DNA of 64,000 nt from CAVOAK01 sp963664465 (GCA_963664465.2 CAXXSU010000011.1:310001-374000); one strand, 5' to 3'; shown: positions 28,257 to 38,449, numbered from the stretch's first letter. The notes: generated by a model not told the origin, from the letters alone. Made by a program: numbers and translations.

Positions 28257-29062
28257 CCGTTCATGCTATCGGCCGAATTCGGATCAACGGACGATTCGGA
28301 CGTCGTCTGGCTCGAAGGCGAGTCGACCGAATTGGTTTTGACCGAAGGTGCGGCGGCCGCTGGTTCCTGGAACGTCATACTGCCTGATTCAAGCCGCATA
28401 TGCGGGCGATCAAAACGTGAAACCAAAGCATTGTTATGAGTCGCAATCACAACGGTCGTGCCGAGGCGATTTAGCTCCTCGAACAAGTAAAGCAAACGCA
28501 CAGCGATTGCGTCATCAACGTTTCCGGTCGGCTCGTCGGCGAGCAATAGGCTTGGTCTACTGATCACCGCCCTCGCAATTGCAACACGTTGCTGCTGTCC
28601 GCCAGAGAGAGTCGGTGGCCGAGCGTCGAGGCTATCGGCGAGCCCAACCCAGGTAAGGAGTTCGACTACGTGCTTTCGGGCCGTCGCTTCACGCAGGCCC
28701 GTTATTCTGAGCGGTAGCGCGACATTGTCAAACACCGACAGATGGTTGAGCAGTCGAAAATCCTGGAAGACGACGCCAACCTGTCTTCGCAATTCTGGCA
28801 TGTCCGCGCGCGGAATTGTCGCAACATCACGCCCAAACAACGTGATCAAACCGCGCGATGGCAGGCGCGCCAGATACAGGAGTTTGAGCAATGATGACTT
28901 GCCGGCACCGCTCGGACCGGTCAGAAAATGAAACGATGCCGGTTCCAGTGAAAAGGACAGGTCGCGCAGAACTTCTGGCCCGGTGCCATAGCGCATACCG
29001 ACATTCTCGAAGCGAACCACACTGTCGGCCGCCCTATGTTCTTTCAGCTTTTTTGCCGGCAT
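28253..29062 (-). CDS. ftsE: cell division ATP-binding protein FtsE
   Basis: 269 residues. VVRFENVGMRYGTGPEVLRDLSF is the usual start of the ATPase domain. Walker A is TGPSGAGKSS, the signature LSGGQQQRVAIARA and Walker B LLLADEPTGNVD. A Ser/Thr/Asp-rich tail of about 40 residues follows the ATPase domain, which is unusual. ATG 29062 is preferred over an upstream ATG because the latter adds only a non-conserved tail. Confidence 0.92.
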   Translation of the reverse strand: MPAKKLKEHRAADSVVRFENVGMRYGTGPEVLRDLSFSLEPASFHFLTGPSGAGKSSLLKLLYLARLPSRGLITLFGRDVATIPRADMPELRRQVGVVFQDFRLLNHLSVFDNVALPLRITGLREATARKHVVELLTWVGLADSLDARPPTLSGGQQQRVAIARAVISRPSLLLADEPTGNVDDAIAVRLLYLFEELNRLGTTVVIATHNNALVSRFDRPHMRLESGSMTFQEPAAAAPSVKTNSVDSPSSQTTSESSVDPNSADSMNG

Positions 29063-29222
29063 GACGGCGAATGCAATCCAACTCCCGCGCAACGCTAGAC
29101 GATTCGGCTGCCAGTTGCCCTGCTACAATGCCACGGAACGCCACTTTGCGTAAAGCGTAGGCAACTTGCCAGATGCCGGTCTACAACCTATAAACTCTCA
29201 AAATTCCGAGCGCCCAACCGGC

Positions 29223-30113
29223 ATGATACTCAGCTGTCCCTCGTGTTCCGCACGCTTTAACGTCAAAGCCGAAGCTTTGGGCACGAACGGTCGCACCGTA
29301 AAGTGCGCCAAGTGTGCCCACAAGTGGCATGCAATGCCCGAAGGAGCACCGGCTCCGGCAGCGGCCGCTACACCCCCGCCAGCGCCTCCACCGCCACCGG
29401 CGGCTGAAACCGCCGCACCCCCTCCGCCGCCACCGCCACAGGCCCCGGCCGCCGAAGAGGCGCCGCCTCCGCCACAGGCCCCGGCCGCCGAAGAGGCGCC
29501 GCCTCCGCCACCGCCACCGCCGCAGCCGGAGGCCGAAGACACACCGCCCCCGCCACCGCCACCGGATTCTGCGGCTGAGATCGATCTCGACGAGGCGCCG
29601 GAGCGCCCGCCAATTCCGCCACGGCAACGCGGCGGGCAACCGGCTCCACAAAAAGGATCGACACTCAAGTGGTGGATTGCCCTCGTAGCAGTGATCGTTA
29701 TCCTTTCCTCCGCGGCGGTAATTTGGCGCAAGGCGATCGTTGTCATGTATGCGCCGGCCAACAAGCTGTTCATGATGATCAACCTGCCGATCGATACGTT
29801 GGGGCACGGCTTGGTCATCCACACACCGGAAACAGGTCTCAGTATCGACGGCAGCGACCGCGTCCTTACGATTAAGGGCCAAATTGAGAACACAACCGGC
29901 CGGATCGTCGACGTTCCGATTCTGCGCGCATCGCTGCGTGATACCAAGGGTGCAGAATTACAGAAATGGACATTTACCGCTGAAGAACCACGCGTCCTGC
30001 CGGGCGAGCGCGTCATCTACGAAACCGAAGCGCGAAACCCGGCACAGGGAGCGACCGGGCTCGATATCACGTTTACCCGCCCGGAAGAGGAAATGGAATC
30101 GGAGACGAAGTAG
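29223..30113 (+). CDS. MJ0042 zinc-finger / DUF3426 membrane protein with proline-rich linker
   Basis: 296 residues. The protein opens with the MJ0042 finger MILSCPSCSARF and VKCAKCAHKWHA (two CxxC pairs). A Pro/Ala/Glu linker of about 100 residues, a membrane helix (WWIALVAVIVILSSAAVIW) and a C-terminal DUF3426-like domain follow. ATG 29223 is chosen since the finger starts there. It is divergent from ftsE. The function is unknown, possibly an envelope protein. Confidence 0.85.
   Translation: MILSCPSCSARFNVKAEALGTNGRTVKCAKCAHKWHAMPEGAPAPAAAATPPPAPPPPPAAETAAPPPPPPPQAPAAEEAPPPPQAPAAEEAPPPPPPPPQPEAEDTPPPPPPPDSAAEIDLDEAPERPPIPPRQRGGQPAPQKGSTLKWWIALVAVIVILSSAAVIWRKAIVVMYAPANKLFMMINLPIDTLGHGLVIHTPETGLSIDGSDRVLTIKGQIENTTGRIVDVPILRASLRDTKGAELQKWTFTAEEPRVLPGERVIYETEARNPAQGATGLDITFTRPEEEMESETK
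29439..29510 (+). repeat. 36-bp in-frame tandem repeat (two units)
   Basis: Two exact 36-bp copies encode QAPAAEEAPPPP twice in the proline-rich linker of the MJ0042 protein. Such repeats change length easily by slippage. Confidence 0.8.
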
Positions 30114-30178
30114 CTAGCAGGCCATCAAACGCCAAGGCAGCCGACTAGCCACCAATTCGCCAAATGCGCGAGCCGAAT

Positions 30179-32791
30179 TCAGAACTGCTGTAGCAACCGA
30201 TCGATATAGTCCTGCTCAAGCTGCGGACGGCTGCGCTGCGACGCTCGCCTGCGGAGTTCATCAAGAATTTTTCGGGCGCGCTGTACTTCGCTTTCGCTAG
30301 GGATGTTAACGTCGGCTTGGTCCATGCCACCGTAACCAGGCGTAAGCGAACGCCCGAACGGATCACGCGGCGTTCCAACTCTGCCAGTCCCCCGCTGACG
30401 ACCGTTCCGGCGCTGCTGACCGAGCTGCTGCATCAGCTGCTCGGTCGCGGCTCGGGCCGCCTGCTGCAACTGATCCAGCGCCTCCGACTGCGGCCCAACC
30501 GCCGCCGCCGGATCTAGACCCTGTAACGCGTCGGTCGAGTTCCGCATTGCTCGCTCAGCGCGACCGAATGGCAGTGGAATTTCTCCTGTCATCTCACCAA
30601 TCCGCCGCATGACGTCGCCAAGCCGCCTGCGCAGCGCCTCCTGGAGAACTGCTTCGCCAGGCATCAAGTCGCCAATCCGGCCGATGCCAGTACCGCGACC
30701 GTCAGACCCTTCCTGGTCTGGTCGACCGCCTTGGCCCTGCTGACCCTGTTGTCCTTGCCGACCGCGATTGCCCTGCTGCTGACCTGACTGCGATCCCTGT
30801 GCTTCACGGAATGTCCGATCGAGCAGTTCCTGCTGGCCCTGGATAAGTCGCTGTAGATCGCCCAAAGTGCGCATGGCCTGGCTATCGCCTTGTTGTGCCC
30901 GAGCAAATTGTCCCGACCGCAGTTCCTCCATCATCTGTTGCAATTGTGACAGCAATTGACGTGCGGCATCCCTCGCTCCACTGCGGGCCAGCTCACGGAT
31001 CTGATCCAACAAATCCCGCAGCTCTTGGCGATCGACCAGTCTCGAATTCAGGTCGAGCAGGTTTTCGTCCACCCTCGCAGCATCTTGATCCTGGAGGGAC
31101 GCAGTCAGCTCGTCGAGAAATTCGTTGAGCGCAGCTTCCAACTCTGCCATCAGCCGTTCGAGTTCCTGGTCCGTCGCGTCCGAAGATAGCGCGTCGAGCA
31201 GGGCTTGCTCCGCTTGGCGAAGATCTCGGGCGGCGATTGACAGGCGGCCATCTTCGACCCTGAGCGCCGTGTCCCAGAGCAGCTGTTGAACTTCCGCGAC
31301 GGCAGTCTCCGATTGGTCGTGCAAGAGTCGCCGCTCGGCCGCCGTGAGCGCCAAAAAGACAACGATATCGTCGGAAAATCGATGTGGCTGGCGCGTAATG
31401 ATTTCCAAGCCCCTCGCCGTGCTCTGGCGATTGGCAACCGGATCGCGCGTTAACAGTGTCCGTTGTGCAATAATTGCGCGCGCCACAGGATGATCAAAGC
31501 TACGGGCTGGCAACATCTCAGTCACAATTTCGCTGGCCCCGGTTTGCCCGATACTGTCGGTGGCTACGAGTTGGTAGGTAACCTCCAGACCGGCCCAGGG
31601 ATGCGGTGTTAGGTCAAAAAAACCTTTGCCGGCGGCGCGTCGAGGGCTTAGCGACGGGAGCGGGAGTTCCAATTCGATGATGTCCTGCGAGTCCGGAACA
31701 TCGACCCGGCGGATGGTGGCAACCACCGTTTCGAGGCCATAGTCGTCGGCGCCGGCGAACTCCAACTGCAATACACCACGTGGGGTACTCGATGGCTTCT
31801 CAGCGAACGCGACCGTCGGTGGCGCGTCTGGAATAACGATAACCTGCCAGACGCCGAGAACCGCCCGACCCTGGCGGACCGTCAATTGACCCGATTCATC
31901 GAGAACGAAAAGCCCCTTGTAACTTTGATTCTCGACCTGCGCCACATCCTGCTCAGCGCTGCCAAATGTGACCCGCGGGACACCGTCTCCACCACTAACC
32001 TGCACCACCAGTTCGCTTCCCTCAGGCACCTCAAACGGCGTCTTGAGTGGACTGCTGTCCGCGTCATGCGCGGTGAGAAACAAAGGTGGATGAGCGGTGT
32101 ACTCCGGCGGCGTAATCCAGGCATCAAGCACGGCAGGCGCGGCAGGGGCCAGGAACGCAAATTGCGGTGTTAGCGCTCTGCCGATGCGAGGCCACCCATC
32201 GCCCCAGGCGACGATGCCTACGGCGATGAGTGCCACCGCCAGAATGATCCGCAGCGCGAAAGGATCGCGCGCGGCAAGGCGCGGTGATGGAACTCCAACC
32301 CTCAGACCCCGCAGCATCTGCCGCATGCGCTGTTGATGCTCGCGCCAAACGGCCCGCGACTCTTCGCTCGAAGCCTCTCCGCTCATGGTGTCCTCCACCG
32401 CCTCTAGCGGGCGATGAAGAAGTTCATTTATTCGCTCCAGACGGCGGCGGGCCTCAAGCGGTCCTGGCAGCCGGAGCTCTTGATATCCACGCCACGCCAG
32501 AAACGCAAAGATGCCCGCCATGCCGGCCAAAAGGAGGCCGTGCAGCCAGCCAGGCAATAACGGCAAGGCCTCGGCAAGTGCCACCAGCGTGAACAGGCCG
32601 AGAACCGCCGTGGCTGACCAAAGCGCCCGCCAAAGCCGCTCCCATAGGATTGCTGACCATGACAGCCAGAGACGCCATGCACCATATTCCGGACTGCTAT
32701 GACGTGTGGATGTCAATTCACCCTCACGCAGCGCCGCGCGTGCTCGGTTGCTGACGCCACTGCGGTACCGATTCCAGCGCAAAAATGTCAT
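30179..32791 (-). CDS. TIGR02302 family protein (DUF4175-like)
   Basis: 870 residues. Two membrane helices near the N-terminus and a third near residue 180 precede a beta-rich periplasmic-like region and a long Gln/Arg-rich helical tail (many GQQ and RQGQQGQ stretches). This is the layout of TIGR02302 proteins of alphaproteobacteria, whose role is unknown. ATG 32791 is assumed; it overlaps the end of lysA by 68 bp, so a later start is possible. Confidence 0.82.
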   Translation of the reverse strand: MTFLRWNRYRSGVSNRARAALREGELTSTRHSSPEYGAWRLWLSWSAILWERLWRALWSATAVLGLFTLVALAEALPLLPGWLHGLLLAGMAGIFAFLAWRGYQELRLPGPLEARRRLERINELLHRPLEAVEDTMSGEASSEESRAVWREHQQRMRQMLRGLRVGVPSPRLAARDPFALRIILAVALIAVGIVAWGDGWPRIGRALTPQFAFLAPAAPAVLDAWITPPEYTAHPPLFLTAHDADSSPLKTPFEVPEGSELVVQVSGGDGVPRVTFGSAEQDVAQVENQSYKGLFVLDESGQLTVRQGRAVLGVWQVIVIPDAPPTVAFAEKPSSTPRGVLQLEFAGADDYGLETVVATIRRVDVPDSQDIIELELPLPSLSPRRAAGKGFFDLTPHPWAGLEVTYQLVATDSIGQTGASEIVTEMLPARSFDHPVARAIIAQRTLLTRDPVANRQSTARGLEIITRQPHRFSDDIVVFLALTAAERRLLHDQSETAVAEVQQLLWDTALRVEDGRLSIAARDLRQAEQALLDALSSDATDQELERLMAELEAALNEFLDELTASLQDQDAARVDENLLDLNSRLVDRQELRDLLDQIRELARSGARDAARQLLSQLQQMMEELRSGQFARAQQGDSQAMRTLGDLQRLIQGQQELLDRTFREAQGSQSGQQQGNRGRQGQQGQQGQGGRPDQEGSDGRGTGIGRIGDLMPGEAVLQEALRRRLGDVMRRIGEMTGEIPLPFGRAERAMRNSTDALQGLDPAAAVGPQSEALDQLQQAARAATEQLMQQLGQQRRNGRQRGTGRVGTPRDPFGRSLTPGYGGMDQADVNIPSESEVQRARKILDELRRRASQRSRPQLEQDYIDRLLQQF

Positions 32792-34010
32792 CAAAATCTG
32801 GGCGTGACCGGACGACGGCAAACGCCGAGCCGCGAACCATCACTTCGGGTACCAAGCGCCTGGTATTGTATGTTGACGCCATCACGGCACCATAGGCACC
32901 GGCCGAGGAAAAGACCAGTAAATCGCCCGTTACCAACGATGGCAGGGTTACCGACCGCGCGAACGTATCGCTCGACTCGCAAATTGGTCCAACGACGTCA
33001 TTCTCACGCATAGTGCTGCCATCGGCTGCCTCGCGAACCGTAAGAATCGCATGAAAGGCGTCGTAAAGTGCAGGCCGTGCCAAATCGTTCATCGCCGCAT
33101 CGACAACGATAATTGGTCGCGCGTCGCCAGCCTTTACGTGGACGACGCGGGAAACCAGAAGGCCCGCGTTGGCAACCAAGAATCGGCCTGGCTCCAAGAT
33201 CAGGCTGCAGCCAAGATGACCGACGGTGCGTTTTATCATCGCGGCATAGTCGCCGACTGCGGGCGGACGCTCGTCGTCGTATGTAACTCCGAGCCCGCCA
33301 CCAAGGTCCAATCGGTCGATGGTATGGCCGTTGTCCCGCAATGCCTGAGTGAGATCGGCCAGGGTGCGAAACGCAACCTCGAATGGCGCCAGCTCGGTCA
33401 ACTGCGAGCCGATGTGAAGTGCCAATGAGACCGGCTTCACGCCGGGGAGATCGGCGGCCCTGGCAAAAACCTGCGCGCCATCCTTTATTGAAATCCCGAA
33501 CTTGCTTGAGCGGGTCCCGGTCGTAATTTTCGCATGCGTGCCCGCATCGACATCGGGATTGACGCGCAAAGCGATCTCGACTTCCTGTCCGCGGGACGCC
33601 GCAATCCCGCTCAGCATGTCGAGCTCGGACGCCGATTCCACGTTTATCTGCAGAATGTTCTGATCGAGCGCGTAGTTAAGCTCCTCGCGCGTCTTGCCGA
33701 CACCGGAGAAGACAACCTTGCGTGGGTCGGCCCCTGCCTTCAGCGCACGGCGAAGTTCACCCTCTGAGACAACATCGGCGCCGGCGCCCAACTGGACCAA
33801 TGTATTGATTACCGCGAGGTTTGAGTTTGCCTTCACGGCATAGCAAACGGATGCGTCCTGACCGCCGAACGCTTCGACAAAGTCCGCGTAGTTCTGCTCA
33901 ATTTCCGCCGTAGAATAACAATAGAACGGCGTACCCACCTCATCTGCGATGCGGTCGAGTTGAACGTCCTCGGCGCTCAGCACGCCGGCCTGATAACGAA
34001 ATTGGCTCAT
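32724..34010 (-). CDS. lysA: diaminopimelate decarboxylase
   Basis: 428 residues of a PLP-dependent fold-type III decarboxylase that makes lysine from meso-diaminopimelate. The PLP lysine is in VCYAVKANSN; LDLGGGLGVTY, ILEPGRFLVANAG and GPICESSDTFA follow. Start ATG 34010 overlaps the lptM stop (ATGA) and begins MSQFRYQAGVL, normal for the family. Confidence 0.95.
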   Translation of the reverse strand: MSQFRYQAGVLSAEDVQLDRIADEVGTPFYCYSTAEIEQNYADFVEAFGGQDASVCYAVKANSNLAVINTLVQLGAGADVVSEGELRRALKAGADPRKVVFSGVGKTREELNYALDQNILQINVESASELDMLSGIAASRGQEVEIALRVNPDVDAGTHAKITTGTRSSKFGISIKDGAQVFARAADLPGVKPVSLALHIGSQLTELAPFEVAFRTLADLTQALRDNGHTIDRLDLGGGLGVTYDDERPPAVGDYAAMIKRTVGHLGCSLILEPGRFLVANAGLLVSRVVHVKAGDARPIIVVDAAMNDLARPALYDAFHAILTVREAADGSTMRENDVVGPICESSDTFARSVTLPSLVTGDLLVFSSAGAYGAVMASTYNTRRLVPEVMVRGSAFAVVRSRPDFDDIFALESVPQWRQQPSTRGAA

Positions 34011-34141
34011 TTTTGCTTTGGGTATTGCTGCGGGTATTGGCTGTCGCCACTCGGCGGCTTGGGTGGACCCTTCTTGCCGCATGCGGCAAGCGAAACCGCA
34101 AGGACCAATGCAATTACAAAGGCGCTAAACATGCGTTTCAT
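34007..34141 (-). CDS. lptM: LptM (YifL-like) small lipoprotein
   Basis: 44 residues: a signal peptide with lipobox LAAC, then GKKGPPKPP and a Gln/Tyr/Pro-rich tail. The Cys-Gly-Lys-Lys-Gly-Pro-Pro block right after the acylated cysteine is the mark of LptM, which assists maturation of the LPS translocon LptD. It overlaps argH and lysA by four and three bases, the standard alphaproteobacterial and enterobacterial context. Confidence 0.88.
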   Translation of the reverse strand: MKRMFSAFVIALVLAVSLAACGKKGPPKPPSGDSQYPQQYPKQK

Positions 34142-35538
34142 AGATAGCGCCTCCGAGCTTCCGCCACGGCCTCTCTAACCCTACTGGGCGCCGTCCCACC
34201 AAAACTGGTCCGGCTGGCAAGCGATGCTTCGACCGAGAGCACCGTGAATACCTCTTCGGAAATTGCTGGCTCAATTTCTCGCATCGTTTCTAGTGGCAGA
34301 TCGGCAAGTGCGCAGTCCAGCGCCTCAGCCGCCGCGACGATCCGTCCGGTCACTTGATGGGCCGCGCGAAACGGCATATCGAGGCAGCGCACCAGCCAAT
34401 CGGCAAGATCCGTGGCAGTTGGATAACCGCTATCGAGCGCTTCGCGCATGGCATCGCGCCGGACCTCCATATCCGTCACCATTCCCGTCAGCGCGACAAT
34501 TGCCATTCCGAGGTTTTCCGCGACATCGAATGCAGGCGGTTTGTCTTCCTGCAAGTCCTTGCTGTAAGCAAGTGGCAGCCCCTTCATCACCACCAGCAAC
34601 GTCACCAACCCACCTACAATTCGACCTGCCTTTGCCCGCACAAGCTCCGCCGCGTCGGGATTGCGCTTTTGCGGCATGATCGACGAGCCGGTCGTAAAGG
34701 AATCGCCGAGCCGGATGAAGTCGAATTGTTGCGAACACCACAACACTATCTCTTCGGCCAGGCGACTTGCATGCACAGCACAAATCGTCGCCGCCGCAAG
34801 AAACTCAAGTACGAAGTCGCGCGCCGAAACAGCATCAAGAGAATTAGTCATGGCCGCATCGAACCCCAGAGCTTCAGCGGTCGCATTTCTGTCGATTGGA
34901 AAAGCAGTCCCAGCCAACGCTGCGCTTCCAAGTGGAGATTCGTTTAGCCGTGACCGGCAGTCATGAAATCGTGCGCGGTCACGACCGATCATCTCTACAT
35001 AGGCGAGCAGGTGATGACCAAACGTCACAGGCTGGGCCGACTGCAAATGCGTGAAACCCGGCATCGCCGTATCGGCTTCCGCCTCGGCGCGATCGATCAG
35101 CACACTCTGGAACTCTTTTAGCGCCTCATCAATCGCATCAATTCCATCGCGTATCCAAAGCCGCAGATCGGTCGCGACTTGGTCGTTGCGGCTGCGTGCC
35201 GTATGCAGGCGTCCAGCTTTATCGCCGATCAAATCAGCGAGCCGCGCCTCAACGTTCATGTGAATATCTTCGAGAGTGGGCTTGAAATCGAACTCCCCCG
35301 AAGCGATTTCCTTGTGTATACGGTCGAGACCTTCAAGGATTGAAGTGCCATCGGTTGCGTTGATAATGCGCTGGTCAACCAGCATCTTACAATGTGCCTT
35401 GGAGGCGGCAATATCTTGAGAAAAAAGATGTTTATCGACGTCGATGGACGCGTTGATTCGCTCCATAGCCGCACCGGGACCGGCCGCAAACCGGCCGCCC
35501 CACATATCGTTCGCGCTCGTCTTTTTTTTGGCGCTCAT
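34138..35538 (-). CDS. argH: argininosuccinate lyase
   Basis: 466 residues from ATG 35538 (MSAKKKTSANDMWGGRF). The fumarase-superfamily signature GSSIMPQKRNPD and the family segment HTARSRNDQVATDLRLW are present. It cleaves argininosuccinate to arginine and fumarate. The gene leads the argH-lptM-lysA operon and is divergent from a TlpA-like gene only about 24 bp away. Confidence 0.95.
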   Translation of the reverse strand: MSAKKKTSANDMWGGRFAAGPGAAMERINASIDVDKHLFSQDIAASKAHCKMLVDQRIINATDGTSILEGLDRIHKEIASGEFDFKPTLEDIHMNVEARLADLIGDKAGRLHTARSRNDQVATDLRLWIRDGIDAIDEALKEFQSVLIDRAEAEADTAMPGFTHLQSAQPVTFGHHLLAYVEMIGRDRARFHDCRSRLNESPLGSAALAGTAFPIDRNATAEALGFDAAMTNSLDAVSARDFVLEFLAAATICAVHASRLAEEIVLWCSQQFDFIRLGDSFTTGSSIMPQKRNPDAAELVRAKAGRIVGGLVTLLVVMKGLPLAYSKDLQEDKPPAFDVAENLGMAIVALTGMVTDMEVRRDAMREALDSGYPTATDLADWLVRCLDMPFRAAHQVTGRIVAAAEALDCALADLPLETMREIEPAISEEVFTVLSVEASLASRTSFGGTAPSRVREAVAEARRRYL

Positions 35539-35562
35539 TCGATCAAACCCAATAGGTACAAT

Positions 35563-36117
35563 TTGAAACAGTTGAGTCTCATGGCGATCGTACTGCTTGC
35601 TGCTGTCGCGTTGTCGCCAGCCAAGTACGCTCTCGCCGACAATCCGCCGCTTACCGGCTGGATGGAACAATTTACCCTCAACGAAACGCCGCTGCCAGTG
35701 CCCGGCATCGTCATGCAGACTGGCGCGGGCGAAACAGTCACGCTTAATTCGTTCCGTGGCAAGGTTTTATTGGTGAATTTCTGGGCAACCTGGTGCGCAC
35801 CCTGTATTCGCGAAATGCCCTCTCTTGACCGCCTTCAAGCTGCCTTGGGCGGCGATGAGTTTGCCGTCATCGCCATAAATTCGGACCGCGATGGCAAAAA
35901 GGTGGCGCAACCCTTTCTCGAGAAACTTGGTGTCGGGAACCTCGACATCTACATCGATGAGAAGATGGCCATCGCCCGTGCATTAGGCGTGAGGGGTCTG
36001 CCGGCGTCATTCTTGATCAGCGCCGATGGACATGTCCTTGGACGTTTGGACGGTATGGCTGAGTGGGATACGCCCGAAGCCACGGCACTGGTGAAATATT
36101 ACCTGGATCGAGGGTAA
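35563..36117 (+). CDS. TlpA/ResA-like periplasmic thioredoxin
   Basis: About 184 residues from TTG 35563, or 178 from ATG 35581. A signal peptide (LMAIVLLAAVALSPAKYALA) is followed by a thioredoxin fold with active site WATWCAPCIREMP and the cis-Pro region GLPASFLI. It reduces periplasmic disulfides, for example during cytochrome c maturation. The TTG start gives a positively charged N-terminus and is preferred. It is divergent from argH. Confidence 0.88.
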   Translation: MKQLSLMAIVLLAAVALSPAKYALADNPPLTGWMEQFTLNETPLPVPGIVMQTGAGETVTLNSFRGKVLLVNFWATWCAPCIREMPSLDRLQAALGGDEFAVIAINSDRDGKKVAQPFLEKLGVGNLDIYIDEKMAIARALGVRGLPASFLISADGHVLGRLDGMAEWDTPEATALVKYYLDRG

Positions 36118-36210
36118 CCGGCCGGCGGAAGATGGGTCCCCTGTTTGTAATCCGGCCAGCGAGGCTCGAAGAGGCGTCCCTGCTCACCAGTCTTGCATTT
36201 CGGTCAAATA

Positions 36211-37243
36211 GGGTATCCTATTCGCTCTCGTAGTGGCAAGATGTTGTGATGGCCGAGAATACTGCCCATCCCGTTGGCGGGATCGATTACCCTCGCACGC
36301 TTATGGAATTTGACGACTGGTTCGCTTCTGAGGCCGCCTGTGCGGATTTTCTTCGGCGTGTCCGTTGGCCTGCCGGGTTTCGGTGTCCGGCCTGCGGGGG
36401 AACCGAGGCGTGGGTGACGGCCAGGGGCCAACAGCGATGTGCGGGATGCCAACGTCAGACGTCGCCGACCGCGGGGACGATCTTCGAGGGTACGCGGAAA
36501 CCGTTGCGGCTTTGGTTCCAGGCGATGTGGTATGTGACGAATCAGAAGCACGGCGTCAGTGCGCTTGGGGTTCAACGAATACTCGGCCTGGGCGGTTATC
36601 AAACGGCTTGGACATGGCTCCATAAGCTGCGCCGGGCCATGGTTCGACCGGGCAGAGAGCTTCTGAATGGCGAGGTCGAGGTCGACGAAACCTATGTGGG
36701 CGGCCGGGAGGTTGGCGTTACGGGGCGGAAAACAAACAAGAAATCGATTGTCGCGATTGCCGCCGAAATCCGGGGTCGGGGCACCGGTCGTATCCGCATG
36801 GCGCGTGTCGAGGACGCATCCGCCGAGAGCCTCATTCCTTTCGTCCAAACGGCTGTGTGCCCGGGAGCAACGATTCGAACCGATGGCTGGCGAGCCTACA
36901 ACGGTCTCACGGGAGTCGGCTTCGAACACCAGCCGAAAAATATTTCCGCCAGCGGCGACCCAGCCCACATTGTCATGCCCCAAGTTCATCGGGTAGCCGG
37001 CCTCCTTGATCGGTGGTGGCTGGGTATTCACCATGGGGCTATTAGCGCCTCCCAGCTTGATTACTATCTGGACGAGTTCACGTTCCGCTTCAATCGCCGC
37101 CGATCCAAAGCTCGCGGCCTCCTGTTCTATCGACTCCTCCAGCAAGCAGTGCAACTGGAGCCCGTGCCATACAAGAAGCTCGTCGGGGGCAGACCCAGCC
37201 CTGCCCCCCAGATCTAGGCACTACGAGAGCGAATAGGATACCC
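36211..37243 (+). mobile_element. IS1595-family insertion sequence, complete
   Basis: Perfect 25-bp terminal inverted repeats, GGGTATCCTATTCGCTCTCG plus TAGTG, lie at 36211-36235 and 37219-37243. Both flanks begin with TA; no 8-bp target duplication is visible. It sits at the 3' end of the TPR gene. Confidence 0.9.
36249..37217 (+). CDS. IS1595-family transposase
   Basis: About 322 residues, intact. A zinc ribbon (CPACGGTEAW and CAGCQRQTSPTAGTIFEGT) precedes the DDE domain, with EVEVDETYVGGREVG giving the first Asp, and IRTDGWRAYNGL and FRFNRRRSKARGLLFYRLL near the end. The complete terminal repeats suggest that it may still be active. Confidence 0.93.
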   Translation: MAENTAHPVGGIDYPRTLMEFDDWFASEAACADFLRRVRWPAGFRCPACGGTEAWVTARGQQRCAGCQRQTSPTAGTIFEGTRKPLRLWFQAMWYVTNQKHGVSALGVQRILGLGGYQTAWTWLHKLRRAMVRPGRELLNGEVEVDETYVGGREVGVTGRKTNKKSIVAIAAEIRGRGTGRIRMARVEDASAESLIPFVQTAVCPGATIRTDGWRAYNGLTGVGFEHQPKNISASGDPAHIVMPQVHRVAGLLDRWWLGIHHGAISASQLDYYLDEFTFRFNRRRSKARGLLFYRLLQQAVQLEPVPYKKLVGGRPSPAPQI

Positions 37244-38449
37244 TATTGCTTAGAAATTAATCTGTGGGCTGCCTCGGCCTTGCCGGCCATGACCAGGGCC
37301 AAAGGAACATCAATGCCCTGTTTGACCCACTGTTTGTAGATCACACTGCTTTCATCGGTAAGGGAGTCTCCAACGCGCTCAAACTCAGAAATTGCTTCAT
37401 CCCATTTGTGCAGGGATACCATCGTTCTGCCGAGTTGGAATCGGGCGGTAGCGACACTGATTGCCTGCGGCGGATGATCAATCGCTGCGTAAATATTCAG
37501 GCTGGCGCGCAACAAAGATTCCGCCTCGGCATAGCGGCCTTGGGCATCCATGATCTGCGCCAGAGTTGTGACGCTGTACGGCGTATAAAGAGAGTTCTTC
37601 CCAAATCCTTTGAGGATGGTGGTCAGGGACTCACGCGCGATAACCTCAGCTTCAAAAATACGTCCTTGGCGGATCAAACTATTAGTTAAGTATCTTCCAA
37701 TTACAGCTAAAGTATTCAAATAAGAATAATTGTAATATTTGGCATGCAGCTTGCCGGTCTCAAGAGCATCTCTGAAATTCCGTTCTGATTCCCGCCATTC
37801 GCCGCGGGCGGCATGGATCATGCCTTCGATATACTGGCGATTATACGCCAACAGGGGAATACTCGTACTATGTTTCGTTTCAAGAATCACTAGTTGGGTT
37901 ACCGCCCGATCTCGGATTATCTCTGCAGCGTCAAGATCGCCAATATCCGCATAAAACCGCACTAAATGACGCATAGTGCCGACGCTTTCCTTTGTGTTCA
38001 GGATAAGAAGAAACTGCTTTTCAGCATCTTCAAAATTGCCAAAGGACTGCTCGGCTTGGCCTACACGGATGCTGAAGATCGGTTATAAAGTTTTGATTCA
38101 GGCCTTGCGCGTCGGCGATAACAACTCTCCGCTTTCCTGTAATCAAGGAGCCAATCGCTGCGCCCAAGGGCGATAGCTGCACGGCCACGCTTAGATAAAA
38201 GTTGGCTAGCTCATTCGGCCTCGCGCCTTCCGACGGCTGAGTTGCCAGCATCGCTCAACTTTGATAGGTTCGGGGTTGGCCACTGCCTGTTCGTCGAATC
38301 GCCGTGATGTCGCTTGATGTCTTGGGCGGTGGCGTGAAAGAACGGCCCTGGAACGTCGCAGGTCCGGCGCCATACCAGCGACACCGATCGAGGTTGTCTG
38401 GCAAGCGGAGCGCAAACATCAAGCCGATCGCGGCGATGCAGCGGTCCAT
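37243..38449 (-). pseudogene. TPR lipoprotein gene, copy A (N-terminal half degraded)
   Basis: The frame from ATG 37974 to 37243 (243 residues, MRHLVRFYADIGDLDAAE onward) holds TPR units and ends at the IS1595 boundary. Upstream, 38000-38449 is a mutated version of the N-terminal half of copy B (40249-40813), full of small insertions and deletions that break the frame. The start codon of copy B is matched by ATG at 38447-38449. The TAG stop is formed at the IS edge; without the IS the frame would run on for eight more residues. A C-terminal fragment may still be made, but probably not exported. Confidence 0.75.
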
